From: Burkholderia sp. Bp8992
GTDB taxonomy: Bacteria; Pseudomonadota; Gammaproteobacteria; Burkholderiales; Burkholderiaceae
Assembly: GCF_003853705.1 (NCBI RefSeq)
Contig: NZ_QTQI01000017.1
Location: 117,959 to 181,958, forward strand
DNA: 64,000 nucleotides
Direction of reading: 5' to 3'
In this document: one piece after another, positions 1-10,993 of the stretch
How the letters are laid out: every line of letters begins with the position of its first letter
How positions within the stretch are numbered: the first letter of the stretch is position 1
The notes under the pieces: generated by a model
Told to the model about the DNA's origin: nothing
Database searches by the model: none
Seen by the model: only the letters and a program-made list of their open reading frames with translations
Position numbers and translations under genes: made by a program

Positions 1-49
1 AGTAAGAATATAACTATTCTCAATCAGACTATCTTGTTCCGCAAGGGTT

Positions 50-481
50 TCAGCCGAGGTGCGAGCGCTTCGCGGCCGGCGCGACGGTTTCCATCGTCGC
101 GAGACCATGCACGATCCCGCAATCCTCGACCGAATGTTCGCCGACGCACTGGCGGCGCAATTCGGAGAGCTGGTCGCGCAGATGCGTGAGTTCCGCGAGG
201 CGCGCATCGACGTGCCCGATGTGGTCGTCGAGCAGCGAATTGATCGAATCGCAGCGGTCGGCCGGCGTGTCGGTGAGCCGCAGCAGCGCGCGGATTTCGT
301 CGTGCGCCATGTCGAGCGCGCGGCAGTTGCGGATGAAGCGCAGCCGTTCGACGTGCACGTCGGTGTAGTTGCGGTAGTTCGAATCGGTGCGCTCCGCATC
401 CGGCATCAGACCCTCTTTCTCGTAGAAACGGATCGTCTCGGGCGTGCAGCGGGCCGCTTTGGCCAGTTCGCCAATCTTCAT
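50..481 (-). CDS. cadR: Cd(II)/Pb(II)-responsive MerR-family regulator (CadR/PbrR type)
   Basis: A 143-aa MerR-family activator. The N-terminal winged helix-turn-helix opens with MKIGELAKAARCTPETIRFYE, and a dimerisation coiled coil covers about residues 80-112. Metal-site cysteines sit at the family positions: one in the DRCDSIN segment (about C77) and two in the C-terminal loop (about C112 and C119, QCVGEHSVEDC), as in CadR/PbrR. It is divergent from the P-type ATPase gene at 564, with a typical MerR-type promoter between them, so it most likely represses and then activates that pump when Cd, Pb or Zn is present. The metal preference is inferred from the cysteine pattern only. Confidence 0.9.
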   Translation of the reverse strand: MKIGELAKAARCTPETIRFYEKEGLMPDAERTDSNYRNYTDVHVERLRFIRNCRALDMAHDEIRALLRLTDTPADRCDSINSLLDDHIGHVDARLAELTHLRDQLSELRRQCVGEHSVEDCGIVHGLATMETVAPAAKRSHLG

Positions 482-501
482 GCCTTTCTCCCGTGTAAGG
501 G

Positions 502-532
502 TTGACCTTGTAGTGGCTTCAGGGTGTTAACT
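502..532 (+). promoter_or_regulatory. MerR-type promoter/operator of the metal ATPase gene
   Basis: A -35 box TTGACC (502-507) and a -10-like TTAACT (527-532) are separated by 19 bp. This over-long spacer is typical of MerR-controlled promoters. The spacer carries an imperfect dyad (CTTGTAGTGG / CTTCAGGGTG) like CadR/PbrR operators. A strong RBS (AAAGGAGG, about 551-558) precedes the ATG at 564. Confidence 0.75.
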
Positions 533-563
533 CTACACCGTCAAGCCACAAAAGGAGGTTGTC

Positions 564-3155
<2,592 letters not shown>

Positions 3156-3165
3156 GGAGCGGGCG

Positions 3166-3549
3166 ATGAGCTTTCTGAAACGGATCCTGGGCGGCCATGG
3201 CGGTGGCCATGGCAACGGGCACGGCAGCAGCGGGAACGGCGGGCACGGCGGCGGAGGCGGGCATCACGGCGGGCAGCGCGGAGACGGGCTCGGCGGTCAC
3301 GATGCGCGCGGCCGCGATCGCCACGGCTGGGGCTGGCAGGCGCCGGCCGATGCGGCCAACGGCGGGCAGGGCGGCAACGTGCCGCTGAGCCAGCTTGCGT
3401 GTGCGGGCTGCGGCGCGCTCAATGCCGCCGATGCGCGGTTCTGCGCGCAGTGCGGTGCGGCGCAACGCAGCCGGGCCTGCAGCCGCTGCCACACGGCGCT
3501 GGCGGCCGACGCACGCTTCTGTCCCGGGTGCGGGACGCAGGCGACGTAA
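3166..3549 (+). CDS. Small Gly/His-rich protein with C-terminal double zinc ribbon
   Basis: A 127-aa protein of unknown function. Residues 1-60 are almost only Gly, His, Asn and Ser. The C-terminal half has two CxxC...CxxC knuckle pairs (CAGCGAL..FCAQCGA and CSRCHTA..FCPGCGT), typical of double zinc-ribbon (DZANK-like) modules. The gene starts 10 bp after the P-type ATPase stop with a good RBS (GAGGAGCGGGCG), so the two are probably co-transcribed under CadR control. Co-expression with a metal pump suggests metal binding, but the zinc ribbon alone could equally mean protein-protein contact. Confidence 0.7.
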   Translation: MSFLKRILGGHGGGHGNGHGSSGNGGHGGGGGHHGGQRGDGLGGHDARGRDRHGWGWQAPADAANGGQGGNVPLSQLACAGCGALNAADARFCAQCGAAQRSRACSRCHTALAADARFCPGCGTQAT

Positions 3550-3566
3550 CAAGCATGGCGCTCATT

Positions 3567-3608
3567 CGCGCCGGCTGCGCATGGGCGCAAGCCGGCGCGT
3601 TTCGTTTC
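3567..3608 (+). terminator. Probable Rho-independent terminator after the metal-resistance operon
   Basis: A perfect 10-bp stem (CGCGCCGGCT at 3567-3576 with AGCCGGCGCG at 3590-3599) and a 13-nt loop are followed by a T-rich tail (TTTCGTTTC). It lies between the end of the zinc-ribbon gene and the convergent AraC gene. Confidence 0.6.
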
Positions 3609-3632
3609 AGGGCGGCCGCAGCGGCCCTTCGC

Positions 3633-4514
3633 TCAGCGCAACGGCAGGTGAATTTCGGTGAGCAGGTCCGCTGGCGCCGTGTCCATCGGCGTATTGAGGT
3701 ACAGCTCGAACGGCGGCGCGTCGGCGGCCTCGCGGCCCGAGTGACGCAGCCAGTCGCCGTAGAGCCACTGGTAGGCCGTCTTCAGGTCCGCGTACGGCCC
3801 CGTATGCAGCAGCACCGCGTATTCGCCGCCTGCGATCGTCGCACGCTCCACCGGCGGCACGGGCTCGACGTCCGGCGCGCCGTCGGCCGGCATGAAGCAG
3901 GCCTTCGCGCGCAACTGCGCTTCGGGCGTCGTGTCCGGATCGTCGTAGAAAATGCCGATCATCTTCGCGCCCGGCCCGATCAGCCCGTGCTGCGCGACCC
4001 ACGCGCCGATCCGCCCGAACGCATCGCCCACCTTCATGTACGCGCCGGTGTGCGCCACCGCGTAGCCGTGCAGTTCCGGCAGGCGCCGGATTTCGACTTC
4101 ATGCTTGAACATGTCTTCCTCTCCTCGCTGTAGTGGATAAATCGGCCGGTGGGTGCCCGTGCGGCGATGCTCCGCAGGCAGCACGCCGTACGCGTCGCGA
4201 AACGCCCGCGCGAACGCGTGCGTCGAACCGTAGCCCGCGCGCCGCGCGATCTCGTCGAGCGGCCGCGCGGTGCAGACCAGATCCTCGGATGCCCGCACGA
4301 TCCGCATCCGCCGCACCGTCAGCACGATCGACTCGCCGTACAGCGCGCGGTAGACGCGCTGCCAGTGATACGGCGACAGGCATGCGACTTCGGCAAGCCG
4401 GTTCAGGTCGAGCGGGCCGTCGAGATGCGCGCTGATATACGCGTGGACGCGCGCCACGCTCGCCGCGTAGCGGACCCACGCGGGCGGGTCGGTTTTCGTT
4501 TCGGCTGGGGTCAT
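3633..4514 (-). CDS. AraC-family regulator with GyrI-like (AraC effector-binding) C-terminal domain
   Basis: About 293 aa from the ATG at 4514 (MTPAETKTD); the frame stays open to 4619, but that stretch looks like 5' leader. An AraC/XylS helix-turn-helix pair (about residues 15-115; LAEVACLSPYHWQRVY and IARRAGYGSTHAFARAF) is followed by a GyrI-like effector-binding domain from about 135 on. This HTH-first, ligand-domain-last order matches Rob/SoxS-relative regulators that sense small hydrophobic molecules. No clear target lies next to it: the metal operon converges on it and the mechanosensitive-channel gene is divergent, so either the latter or a distant regulon could be controlled. Confidence 0.8.
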   Translation of the reverse strand: MTPAETKTDPPAWVRYAASVARVHAYISAHLDGPLDLNRLAEVACLSPYHWQRVYRALYGESIVLTVRRMRIVRASEDLVCTARPLDEIARRAGYGSTHAFARAFRDAYGVLPAEHRRTGTHRPIYPLQRGEEDMFKHEVEIRRLPELHGYAVAHTGAYMKVGDAFGRIGAWVAQHGLIGPGAKMIGIFYDDPDTTPEAQLRAKACFMPADGAPDVEPVPPVERATIAGGEYAVLLHTGPYADLKTAYQWLYGDWLRHSGREAADAPPFELYLNTPMDTAPADLLTEIHLPLR

Positions 4515-4805
4515 CGACGTGTCCGGGCTGGAACCGACGTCACGGTAGCACGGGCCGAATGGACAAATCTTGCGGAAATGCCGCGCCGCGAATGAATCCG
4601 CCCCTTTTAAAAATTTCACGAAATGGGGTCTTGCCCCTCCGCGATCAACGACTAAAGTTAAAGACGGTGAAATCGGGTGATCGCGTCATTTTTCTCGGGT
4701 AAGTTGCTCGAACCGGTCACCCAAGCCGGGCAGCACGCTTTTCGAAGTACGCAGGTAGTTCGTCGATGTCCAATCGCAACACCACGTTTTTCGGGAGAAG
4801 AAGAA

Positions 4806-6269
4806 ATGGATGCTTCCAGCTTCATCACGTCGCTGCAGACCACGCTAGGCGGATACCTGCCCAAGATCGCCGGCGCGATCGGCATCCTGGTGATCGGCTG
4901 GCTGATCGCCGTGGTGGTGCGGGCCGGCGCGCTGCGCCTGCTCAACGCGCTGAAGGTCGACAAGCGGATCACCGACAGCACCGGCCAGGGCGCGTGCGTC
5001 GAGCGCATCATCGCCGGCGGGCTGTTCTGGCTCGTGCTGCTCGTCACCGCGGTGGGCATCTTCAACGTGCTCAACCTGTACGCGGTGTCCAATCCGTTCT
5101 CGCTGCTCGTCACGCACATCGTCAACTACCTGCCGAACCTGATCGGCGGCGCGGCGCTGACGCTGATCGCGTGGCTGATCGCGTCGCTGCTGCGCAGCCT
5201 CGCGAACCGCGCGCTGAAGGCCAGCAAGATCGACGACAAGCTGTCCGAAGGTGCCGGCATGCAGCCGATGAGCGGCTATCTCGGCGACGTGCTGTTCTGG
5301 CTCGTGATCCTGATGTTCCTGCCGGCGATCCTCGCGTCGTTCGCGCTGTCGGGCCTGCTGTCGCCGGTGCAGGGGATGGTCGACAAGCTGCTCGCGATCG
5401 TGCCGAACCTGTTCGCGGCCGCGGTGATCGGCTTCGTCGGCTGGATCGTCGCGCGCGTGCTGCGCGGCCTCGTGACGAACCTGCTCGTCGCCGCCGGTGC
5501 CGACCGCCTCACACAGCGTCTCGACAGCCCGACGCCCGTGCGCGTGTCGAGCCTGATCGGCACGATCGTCTACGTGTTCGTGTTCGTGCCGACGCTGATC
5601 TCCGCGCTCGACGCGCTGAAGATCGAGGCGATCTCGATTCCCGCGACCAACATGCTGAACCAGTTCCTCGGCGCGGTGCCGGACATCGTCGCGGCGATCG
5701 TGATCGTGCTCGTCACGTTCTACTTCGCGCGCTTCGTCGCATCGCTCGCGCAGAAGCTGCTCGAAGCGGCCGGTGTCGACGGGCTGCCGGCCGTGCTCGG
5801 CGTCGAGCGCGTGTTCTCGGGGATCCTGCAGCCGTCGGTGCTGGTCGCACGGTTGATCGTGTTCTTCGCGATGCTGTTCGCGTCGGTCGAAGCCGCGAAC
5901 CGGCTCGGCTTCTCGCAGGTGCGTGACGTCGTCACGCTGTTCATCGAATTCGGCGGCCACGTGCTGATGGGCGGCGTGATCCTCGTGATCGGCGTGTGGC
6001 TCGCGGGCCTCGCGCGCCGCGTGATCGAGCAGGCCGACCGCGAGCACAGCGTGCTGTTCGCGCGCATCGCGCAATTCGCGATCCTCGGCCTCGTGTTCGC
6101 GATGGGGCTGCGGGCGATGGGGATTGCCAACGAAATCGTCCAGCTCGCGTTTGGCCTCGTGCTCGGCGCGATCGCGGTGGCGGTGGCGTTGTCGTTCGGC
6201 CTCGGCGGCCGCGAGGCGGCCGGCAAGCTGCTCGACCGCTGGTTCAACCAGCGCGGCGGCGGCCAGTAA
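4806..6269 (+). CDS. MscS-related integral membrane protein with repeated conserved TM helices
   Basis: About 487 aa. I chose the ATG at 4806 because GGGAGAAG lies 5 bp upstream; the frame extends to 4677 but without an RBS. The protein is almost wholly hydrophobic. Similar units of a helix pair followed by a short amphipathic stretch recur about every 90 residues (for example LPKIAGAIGILVIGWLIA, LPNLIGGAALTLIAWLIA, VPNLFAAAVIGFVGWIVA, VPDIVAAIVIVLVTFYFA). It ends in FGLGGREAAGKLLDRW, the helix seen in small mechanosensitive-channel relatives. No typical MscS beta domain follows, so channel activity is a family inference. Confidence 0.75.
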   Translation: MDASSFITSLQTTLGGYLPKIAGAIGILVIGWLIAVVVRAGALRLLNALKVDKRITDSTGQGACVERIIAGGLFWLVLLVTAVGIFNVLNLYAVSNPFSLLVTHIVNYLPNLIGGAALTLIAWLIASLLRSLANRALKASKIDDKLSEGAGMQPMSGYLGDVLFWLVILMFLPAILASFALSGLLSPVQGMVDKLLAIVPNLFAAAVIGFVGWIVARVLRGLVTNLLVAAGADRLTQRLDSPTPVRVSSLIGTIVYVFVFVPTLISALDALKIEAISIPATNMLNQFLGAVPDIVAAIVIVLVTFYFARFVASLAQKLLEAAGVDGLPAVLGVERVFSGILQPSVLVARLIVFFAMLFASVEAANRLGFSQVRDVVTLFIEFGGHVLMGGVILVIGVWLAGLARRVIEQADREHSVLFARIAQFAILGLVFAMGLRAMGIANEIVQLAFGLVLGAIAVAVALSFGLGGREAAGKLLDRWFNQRGGGQ

Positions 6270-6274
6270 GCACG

Positions 6275-6308
6275 GGCGATCCGGCCTGCGTCGCGCGGCC
6301 GGATCGCC
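6275..6308 (+). terminator. Perfect 12-bp inverted repeat between channel and ethanolamine genes
   Basis: GGCGATCCGGCC (6275-6286) pairs perfectly with GGCCGGATCGCC (6297-6308) across a 10-nt loop. No T-run follows, so it could be a Rho-independent-like hairpin, an mRNA 3' stabiliser or a protein site. The rest of 6270-6453 shows nothing else clear apart from GAGGAG just before the permease ATG. Confidence 0.4.
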
Positions 6309-6453
6309 GTCGCAACGAGCTCGGCGGGCGTTTCTGCAAGCGAAACGTCAGCCGCGATCTTTGCCGAATTTCGATAACACGTCGTTTAATGACTCTCTAG
6401 CATCGATTCTCAGTCGCGCGGGCCGGCAGCCCGGCGCCTTTGAGGAGAGTCCG

Positions 6454-7863
6454 ATGAAAGCAGAGTCGAATGGCCGGCCCGCCGCCGGCGCAAAGTCCGG
6501 CCAGCCCGCGCTGCAGCAGACGCTCGGGACCTGGCAACTGTGGGGCATCGCGGTCGGCCTCGTGATTTCCGGCGAATACTTCGGCTGGAGTTACGGCTGG
6601 GCGAGCGCAGGCACGCTGGGTTTCGTCATCACCGCGCTGTTCGTCGCGGCGATGTACACGACCTTCATCTTCAGTTTCACCGAGCTGACGACGTCGATCC
6701 CGCACGCGGGCGGCCCGTTTGCATATGCGCGCCGCGCGTTCGGCCCGACCGGCGGCTATCTCGCCGGCGCCGCGACGCTCGTCGAGTTCGTGTTCGCGCC
6801 GCCCGCGATCGCGCTCGCGATCGGCGCCTACCTGCACGTGCAGTTCCCGGGCCTCGAGCCGAAGCATGCGGCGATGGGCGCGTATCTCGTGTTCATGGCG
6901 CTGAACATCGTCGGCGTGCAGATCGCGGCGACCTTCGAGCTCGTCGTCACGCTGTTCGCGATCTTCGAGCTGCTGGTGTTCATGGGCGTCGTGTCGCCGG
7001 GCTTCGCGTGGAGCAACTTCATGAAGGGCGGCTGGTCGGGCGCCGATCATTTCAGCATGGGCGCGTTCCACGGGATGTTCGCGGCGATCCCGTTCGCGAT
7101 CTGGTTCTTCCTCGCGATCGAAGGCGTCGCGATGGCCGCCGAGGAAGCGAAGAACCCGAAGCGCTCGATCCCGATCGCCTACGTGGCCGGGATCCTGACC
7201 CTCGTCGCGCTCGCGATCGGCGTGATGGTGTTCGCCGGCGGCGCGGGCGACTGGACCAAGCTCGCGAACATCAACGATCCGCTGCCGCAGGCGATGAAGT
7301 ACATCGTCGGCGCGAACAGCGGCTGGATGCACATGCTCGTGTGGCTCGGGCTGTTCGGGCTCGTCGCGTCGTTCCACGGGATCATCCTCGGTTATTCGCG
7401 CCAGATCTTCGCGCTGGCCCGCGAAGGCTACCTGCCCGAATGGCTCGGCAAGGTGCATCCGCGCTTCAAGACGCCGCATCGCGCGATCCTCGCGGGCGGC
7501 GTGGTCGGCATCGCGGCGATCTACAGCGACGAGCTGATCCAGTTCGGCGGGCAGACGCTCACCGCGAATATCGTGACGATGTCGGTATTCGGTGCGATCG
7601 TGATGTATATCGTGAGCATGGCGTCGCTGTTCAAGCTGCGCCGCTCGCAGCCGAACATGGCGCGGCCGTTCCGCGCGCCGCTGTACCCGATTTTCCCGGC
7701 CTTCGCGATCCTGGCGGCACTCGTCTGTCTCGCGACCATGGTGTACTTCAACGGGCTGGTCGCGCTGGTGTTCGTCGGCTTCCTCGCGGTCGGCTACGCG
7801 TACTTCCTCGCGACGCGTTCGCAGCGGGCGAGTGCGCCGGGCGACGCGCTGCTGGAGGAGTGA
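6454..7863 (+). CDS. eat: Ethanolamine permease (APC superfamily)
   Basis: About 469 aa from the ATG at 6454, with GAGGAG 6 bp upstream. It is an amino acid-polyamine-organocation family transporter with about 12 hydrophobic helices. The opening GTWQLWGIAVGLVISGEYFGWSYGW, the FTELTTSIPHAGGPFAYARRAFG segment and the AIEGVAMAAEEAKNPKRSIP loop are those of the ethanolamine permease subfamily. It lies just upstream of eutB and eutC, giving the classical eat-eutBC uptake-and-deamination unit of proteobacteria that lack a microcompartment. It should import ethanolamine across the inner membrane. Confidence 0.92.
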   Translation: MKAESNGRPAAGAKSGQPALQQTLGTWQLWGIAVGLVISGEYFGWSYGWASAGTLGFVITALFVAAMYTTFIFSFTELTTSIPHAGGPFAYARRAFGPTGGYLAGAATLVEFVFAPPAIALAIGAYLHVQFPGLEPKHAAMGAYLVFMALNIVGVQIAATFELVVTLFAIFELLVFMGVVSPGFAWSNFMKGGWSGADHFSMGAFHGMFAAIPFAIWFFLAIEGVAMAAEEAKNPKRSIPIAYVAGILTLVALAIGVMVFAGGAGDWTKLANINDPLPQAMKYIVGANSGWMHMLVWLGLFGLVASFHGIILGYSRQIFALAREGYLPEWLGKVHPRFKTPHRAILAGGVVGIAAIYSDELIQFGGQTLTANIVTMSVFGAIVMYIVSMASLFKLRRSQPNMARPFRAPLYPIFPAFAILAALVCLATMVYFNGLVALVFVGFLAVGYAYFLATRSQRASAPGDALLEE

Positions 7864-7904
7864 GCAGGTGAAGGCGAAAGTGGCAGGCCGTTTCTGACGG
7901 TATC

Positions 7905-7932
7905 CGGCGCGCCCTGTCGAACGGGCGCGCCG
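7905..7932 (+). repeat. Perfect 10-bp hairpin in the eat-eutB intergenic gap
   Basis: CGGCGCGCCC (7905-7914) and GGGCGCGCCG (7923-7932) flank the loop TGTCGAAC. It sits between the permease stop and the eutB RBS. A partial terminator or mRNA-processing/stability hairpin that adjusts permease versus lyase levels is plausible; no long T-run follows (only CTTTT at 7937-7941). Confidence 0.45.
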
Positions 7933-7959
7933 TCGGCTTTTGGCAAGGAGATTCGAACG

Positions 7960-9357
7960 ATGTCCTACACGGAGACGATCGGTCCGCGCACGTACCGCTT
8001 CGCGGACCTGAAGACGCTGCTCGCGAAGGCGAGCCCGCTGCGTTCCGGCGACCAGCTCGCCGGTGTCGCGGCGGCGAGCGAGGAGGAGCGCGTGGCCGCG
8101 AAGATCGCGCTCGCGGGCGTGCCGCTGAAGGCGTTCCTGAACGAAGCGGTGATTCCGTACGAAAACGACGAGGTCACGCGCCTGATCATCGACGATCACG
8201 ACGCGCACGCGTTCGCGGAAATCTCGCACCTCACCGTCGGCGATTTCCGCAACTGGCTGCTGTCGCCCGCCGCCGACGGCGCGGCGCTCGAACGGATCGC
8301 GCCGGGCCTCACGCCCGAGATGGTCGCGGCCGTGTCGAAGCTGATGCGCAACCAGGACCTGATCGCGGCCGCGCGCAAGCGCCGCGTGGTCACGCGTTTT
8401 CGCAACACGGTCGGGCTCGCCGGCCGAATGTCGGTCCGGCTGCAGCCGAACCACCCGACCGACGACGTGAAAGGCATCGCCGCATCGATGCTCGACGGGC
8501 TGATGTACGGCTGCGGCGACGCGATGATCGGCATCAACCCGGCGACCGACAGCCTCGCGGCGATCATGAAGCTGCTCGCGATGATCGACGGGTTCCGCGA
8601 ACGCTACGGCGTGCCGACGCAGTCGTGCGTGCTCACGCACGTGACCAACACGATCGGCGCGATCGAGAAGGGCGCGCCGGTCGACCTCGTGTTCCAGTCG
8701 ATCGCGGGCACCGAGAAGGCGAACGCGAGCTTCGGCATCTCGCTCGCGCTGCTCGGCGAAGCGCACGAGGCCGCGTTGTCGCTCAAGCGCGGCACCGTCG
8801 GCAACAATCTCATGTACTTCGAGACGGGCCAGGGCAGCGCGCTGTCGGCGAACGCGCATTTCGGCGTCGACCAGCAGACCTGCGAAGTGCGCGCGTATGC
8901 GGTCGCGCGCAAGTTCAACCCGTTCCTCGTGAACACGGTGGTCGGCTTCATCGGCCCCGAGTACCTGTACGACGGCAAGCAGATCATCCGCGCGGGGCTC
9001 GAGGATCACTTCTGCGGGAAGCTGCTCGGCGTGCCGATGGGCTGCGACATCTGCTACACGAACCATGCGGAAGCCGACCAGGACGACATGGACACGCTGC
9101 TGACGCTGCTCGGTGCGGCCGGCATCAACTTCATCATGGGGATTCCGGGCGCGGACGACGTGATGCTGAACTACCAGAGCACGTCGTTCCACGACCAGCT
9201 CTATGTGCGCGAGGTGCTCGGGCTGCGCCGTGCACCGGAATTCGAGGAGTGGCTGGAGACGATGGAGATCGCCGACGCGCACGGCGCGCTGCGCGCCGCG
9301 TCGGCCCGCGTGCCGCTTCTGGCCGGTGCGAACGACTGGATGGGGTTGTCAGCATGA
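7960..9357 (+). CDS. eutB: Ethanolamine ammonia-lyase large (alpha) subunit EutB
   Basis: 465 aa, normal length for the family. It is the adenosylcobalamin-dependent catalytic subunit that, with EutC, converts ethanolamine to acetaldehyde and ammonia. Conserved EutB stretches are evident: RVVTRFRNTVGLAGRMSVRLQPNHP, LMYGCGDAMIGINPATD, CVLTHVTNT, FQSIAGTEKANASFG and MYFETGQGSALSANAHFGVDQQT in the TIM-barrel substrate/B12 region, and NFIMGIPGADDVMLNYQSTSFHD near the end. It overlaps eutC by 4 bp (ATGA), which implies translational coupling of the two subunits. AAGGAG precedes the ATG. Confidence 0.97.
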   Translation: MSYTETIGPRTYRFADLKTLLAKASPLRSGDQLAGVAAASEEERVAAKIALAGVPLKAFLNEAVIPYENDEVTRLIIDDHDAHAFAEISHLTVGDFRNWLLSPAADGAALERIAPGLTPEMVAAVSKLMRNQDLIAAARKRRVVTRFRNTVGLAGRMSVRLQPNHPTDDVKGIAASMLDGLMYGCGDAMIGINPATDSLAAIMKLLAMIDGFRERYGVPTQSCVLTHVTNTIGAIEKGAPVDLVFQSIAGTEKANASFGISLALLGEAHEAALSLKRGTVGNNLMYFETGQGSALSANAHFGVDQQTCEVRAYAVARKFNPFLVNTVVGFIGPEYLYDGKQIIRAGLEDHFCGKLLGVPMGCDICYTNHAEADQDDMDTLLTLLGAAGINFIMGIPGADDVMLNYQSTSFHDQLYVREVLGLRRAPEFEEWLETMEIADAHGALRAASARVPLLAGANDWMGLSA

Positions 9358-10148
9358 GCGATGCCGTCGAAAAGAATCCGTGGGGCCAGTTGAAGTCGTT
9401 CACGAACGCGCGGATCGCGCTCGGCCGCGCGGGCAACAGCCTGCCGACCGCGCCGCTGCTGGCCTTCAACCTGTCGCACGCGCAGGCGCGCGACGCCGTG
9501 CACCAGCCGCTCGACGCGGACGCGCTGCGGCGCGAGATCGAGGCGGCCGGCCTGCTGCCGACGCTGCGCGTGCAGAGCGCCGCGCCGGACCGCGACCACT
9601 ACCTGCGCCGGCCCGATCTCGGCCGCAAGCTGTCGGACGAGAGCTGCGGGCTGCTCGCCGGTTACGGCGCGGCGCTCGACGATGCGCCCGATGTCGTGTT
9701 CGTGGTCGGCGACGGGCTGTCGGCGTTCGCGGCCGCGAAGCAGGCGCTGCCGCTGCTGCAGGCCGTGCGGCCGCGGCTCGAGGCGGACGGCTGGCGGATC
9801 GGCCCGGTGGTGGTCGCGACGCAGGCGCGCGTCGCGCTCGGCGACGAGATCGGCGAGCTGCTGCGCGCGAAGGTCGTCGCGATGCTGATCGGCGAACGGC
9901 CGGGGCTCAGCTCGCCGGACAGCCTCGGCGTGTACCTGACGTGGGCGCCGAAAGTCGGCTGTCACGATGCGCTACGCAACTGCATCTCGAACGTGCGGCC
10001 CGAAGGGCTGTCGCACGCGGCCGCCGCGCACAAGCTGCATTACCTGATGACGCATGCGCGCAGGCTCCAGCTGACGGGCGTCGGGCTGAAGGACGACAGC
10101 GACGCGCTGCTGCCGCCGGTGGAAGCGGAGCGGATCGGGGCGGCGTGA
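9354..10148 (+). CDS. eutC: Ethanolamine ammonia-lyase small (beta) subunit EutC
   Basis: 264 aa, starting at the ATGA overlap with eutB. It is the cobalamin-binding partner of EutB in the ammonia-lyase complex. Family segments include TNARIALGRAGNSLPTAPLLAFNLSHAQARDAVH, the DRDHYLRRPDLGRKLSDES stretch, VVFVVGDGLSAFA, and the terminal CISNVRPEGLSHAAAAHKLHYLM segment. No reactivase (EutA) or microcompartment genes lie nearby. This is the short eat-eutBC form, so acetaldehyde is probably handled by a cytosolic dehydrogenase such as the one at 14514. Confidence 0.96.
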   Translation: MSDAVEKNPWGQLKSFTNARIALGRAGNSLPTAPLLAFNLSHAQARDAVHQPLDADALRREIEAAGLLPTLRVQSAAPDRDHYLRRPDLGRKLSDESCGLLAGYGAALDDAPDVVFVVGDGLSAFAAAKQALPLLQAVRPRLEADGWRIGPVVVATQARVALGDEIGELLRAKVVAMLIGERPGLSSPDSLGVYLTWAPKVGCHDALRNCISNVRPEGLSHAAAAHKLHYLMTHARRLQLTGVGLKDDSDALLPPVEAERIGAA

Positions 10149-10287
10149 CAGTGGGACGGTGCCGAGCCGGGGTGGGATCGGAAGGGAGGCGAGAGTTCAA
10201 TCGTAGACGACCGGGAGAACGTATGAGGCGGACAAGCATCGACCTCGTGAATTTACTCGCGCTAACGACGCACCGCGAGTTTGGATG

Positions 10288-10938
10288 TCACGCGGGTGTT
10301 GCCTCCCTGGAATTAAATTCCTGACCAAGTCTCGACATAGGGCCGAATCGGCTAGGTAGAAGGTTTTGATAAGTGATATCTACGTTAAATTCGGTGCAAA
10401 TTTTTAGCTGCTCGGTTAGCTGCGGACGTTGAGCGCCAGGGAGGTAGAGATGAATTACTTTGCGTCGATCCGGGTAGTAATTTGAGTATGCGAGGACTTG
10501 CCCGAGCGCGTGCTTCCACTTGACGAAGCTTTTTACCTCTATGACCGCAGTAGGAAGTAGCAGATCGACGTAACCGACCAGGGTATGGACTTCGGCTTGC
10601 CCGGCAGGATTTCGCACGGATAAGACGTCTCGTACGGCGCATTCGAGCCCGCGATCTCGCGGGACATACTCGCGGTATCGCTCGGCAATCTCCGGTGTAG
10701 CGAAGTAGTAACCATGCTTATGGCGTACTTTGCTGTCCAACCCCGCGTCACGAAGTTGACTGAAGTGTTGAATGAGCTGATCACCAATTCGAATTTCTTG
10801 TTTTCCCTGAGAGAGAAATTCGAACACGCCACCTCGCCCTAGCTGGCGGCCGGTGTATAGCCATCGAGATGGATGAATTGTCAGAAGACCTTCGCGAGCT
10901 TTTTGCTCGTGTATGGCATACAGATCGATCATATTCAC
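10288..10938 (-). CDS. Uncharacterised protein with PD-(D/E)xK nuclease-like motif
   Basis: 216 aa from GTG at 10938, with AAGGA 8 bp upstream (an ATG two codons on is less well spaced). The N-terminal 90 residues look like a small DNA-binding or adaptor region (QLIQHFSQLRDAGLDSKVRHKHGYYFATPE). The C-terminal half fits the PD-(D/E)xK pattern: E116, D125 in VGYVDLLL, E134-V-K136 in VIEVKSF, then Q147 and a Tyr-rich helix (GQVLAYSNYYP) and a strand VIHLYLP. I do not recognise a named family. Its base composition is clearly less GC-rich than the eut genes and the LysR gene on either side, so it was probably acquired horizontally as a single-gene cargo. Confidence 0.65.
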   Translation of the reverse strand: MNMIDLYAIHEQKAREGLLTIHPSRWLYTGRQLGRGGVFEFLSQGKQEIRIGDQLIQHFSQLRDAGLDSKVRHKHGYYFATPEIAERYREYVPRDRGLECAVRDVLSVRNPAGQAEVHTLVGYVDLLLPTAVIEVKSFVKWKHALGQVLAYSNYYPDRRKVIHLYLPGAQRPQLTEQLKICTEFNVDITYQNLLPSRFGPMSRLGQEFNSREATPA

Positions 10939-10993
10939 AACGCTAATCCTTCTCGCTTTGCTGACTCAATAGTCCAACTTGCTTACCAGCTGA

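Noticed and set aside
7881-7896. Sigma-54-like TGGCAGG...TTCTG before eutB
   Set aside because: Lacks the invariant GC of the -12 element. The site upstream of the aldehyde dehydrogenase is far better.
6397-9282. Very long minus-strand open frame across the ethanolamine genes
   Set aside because: Antisense shadow of eat and eutB; no recognisable domain and no RBS.
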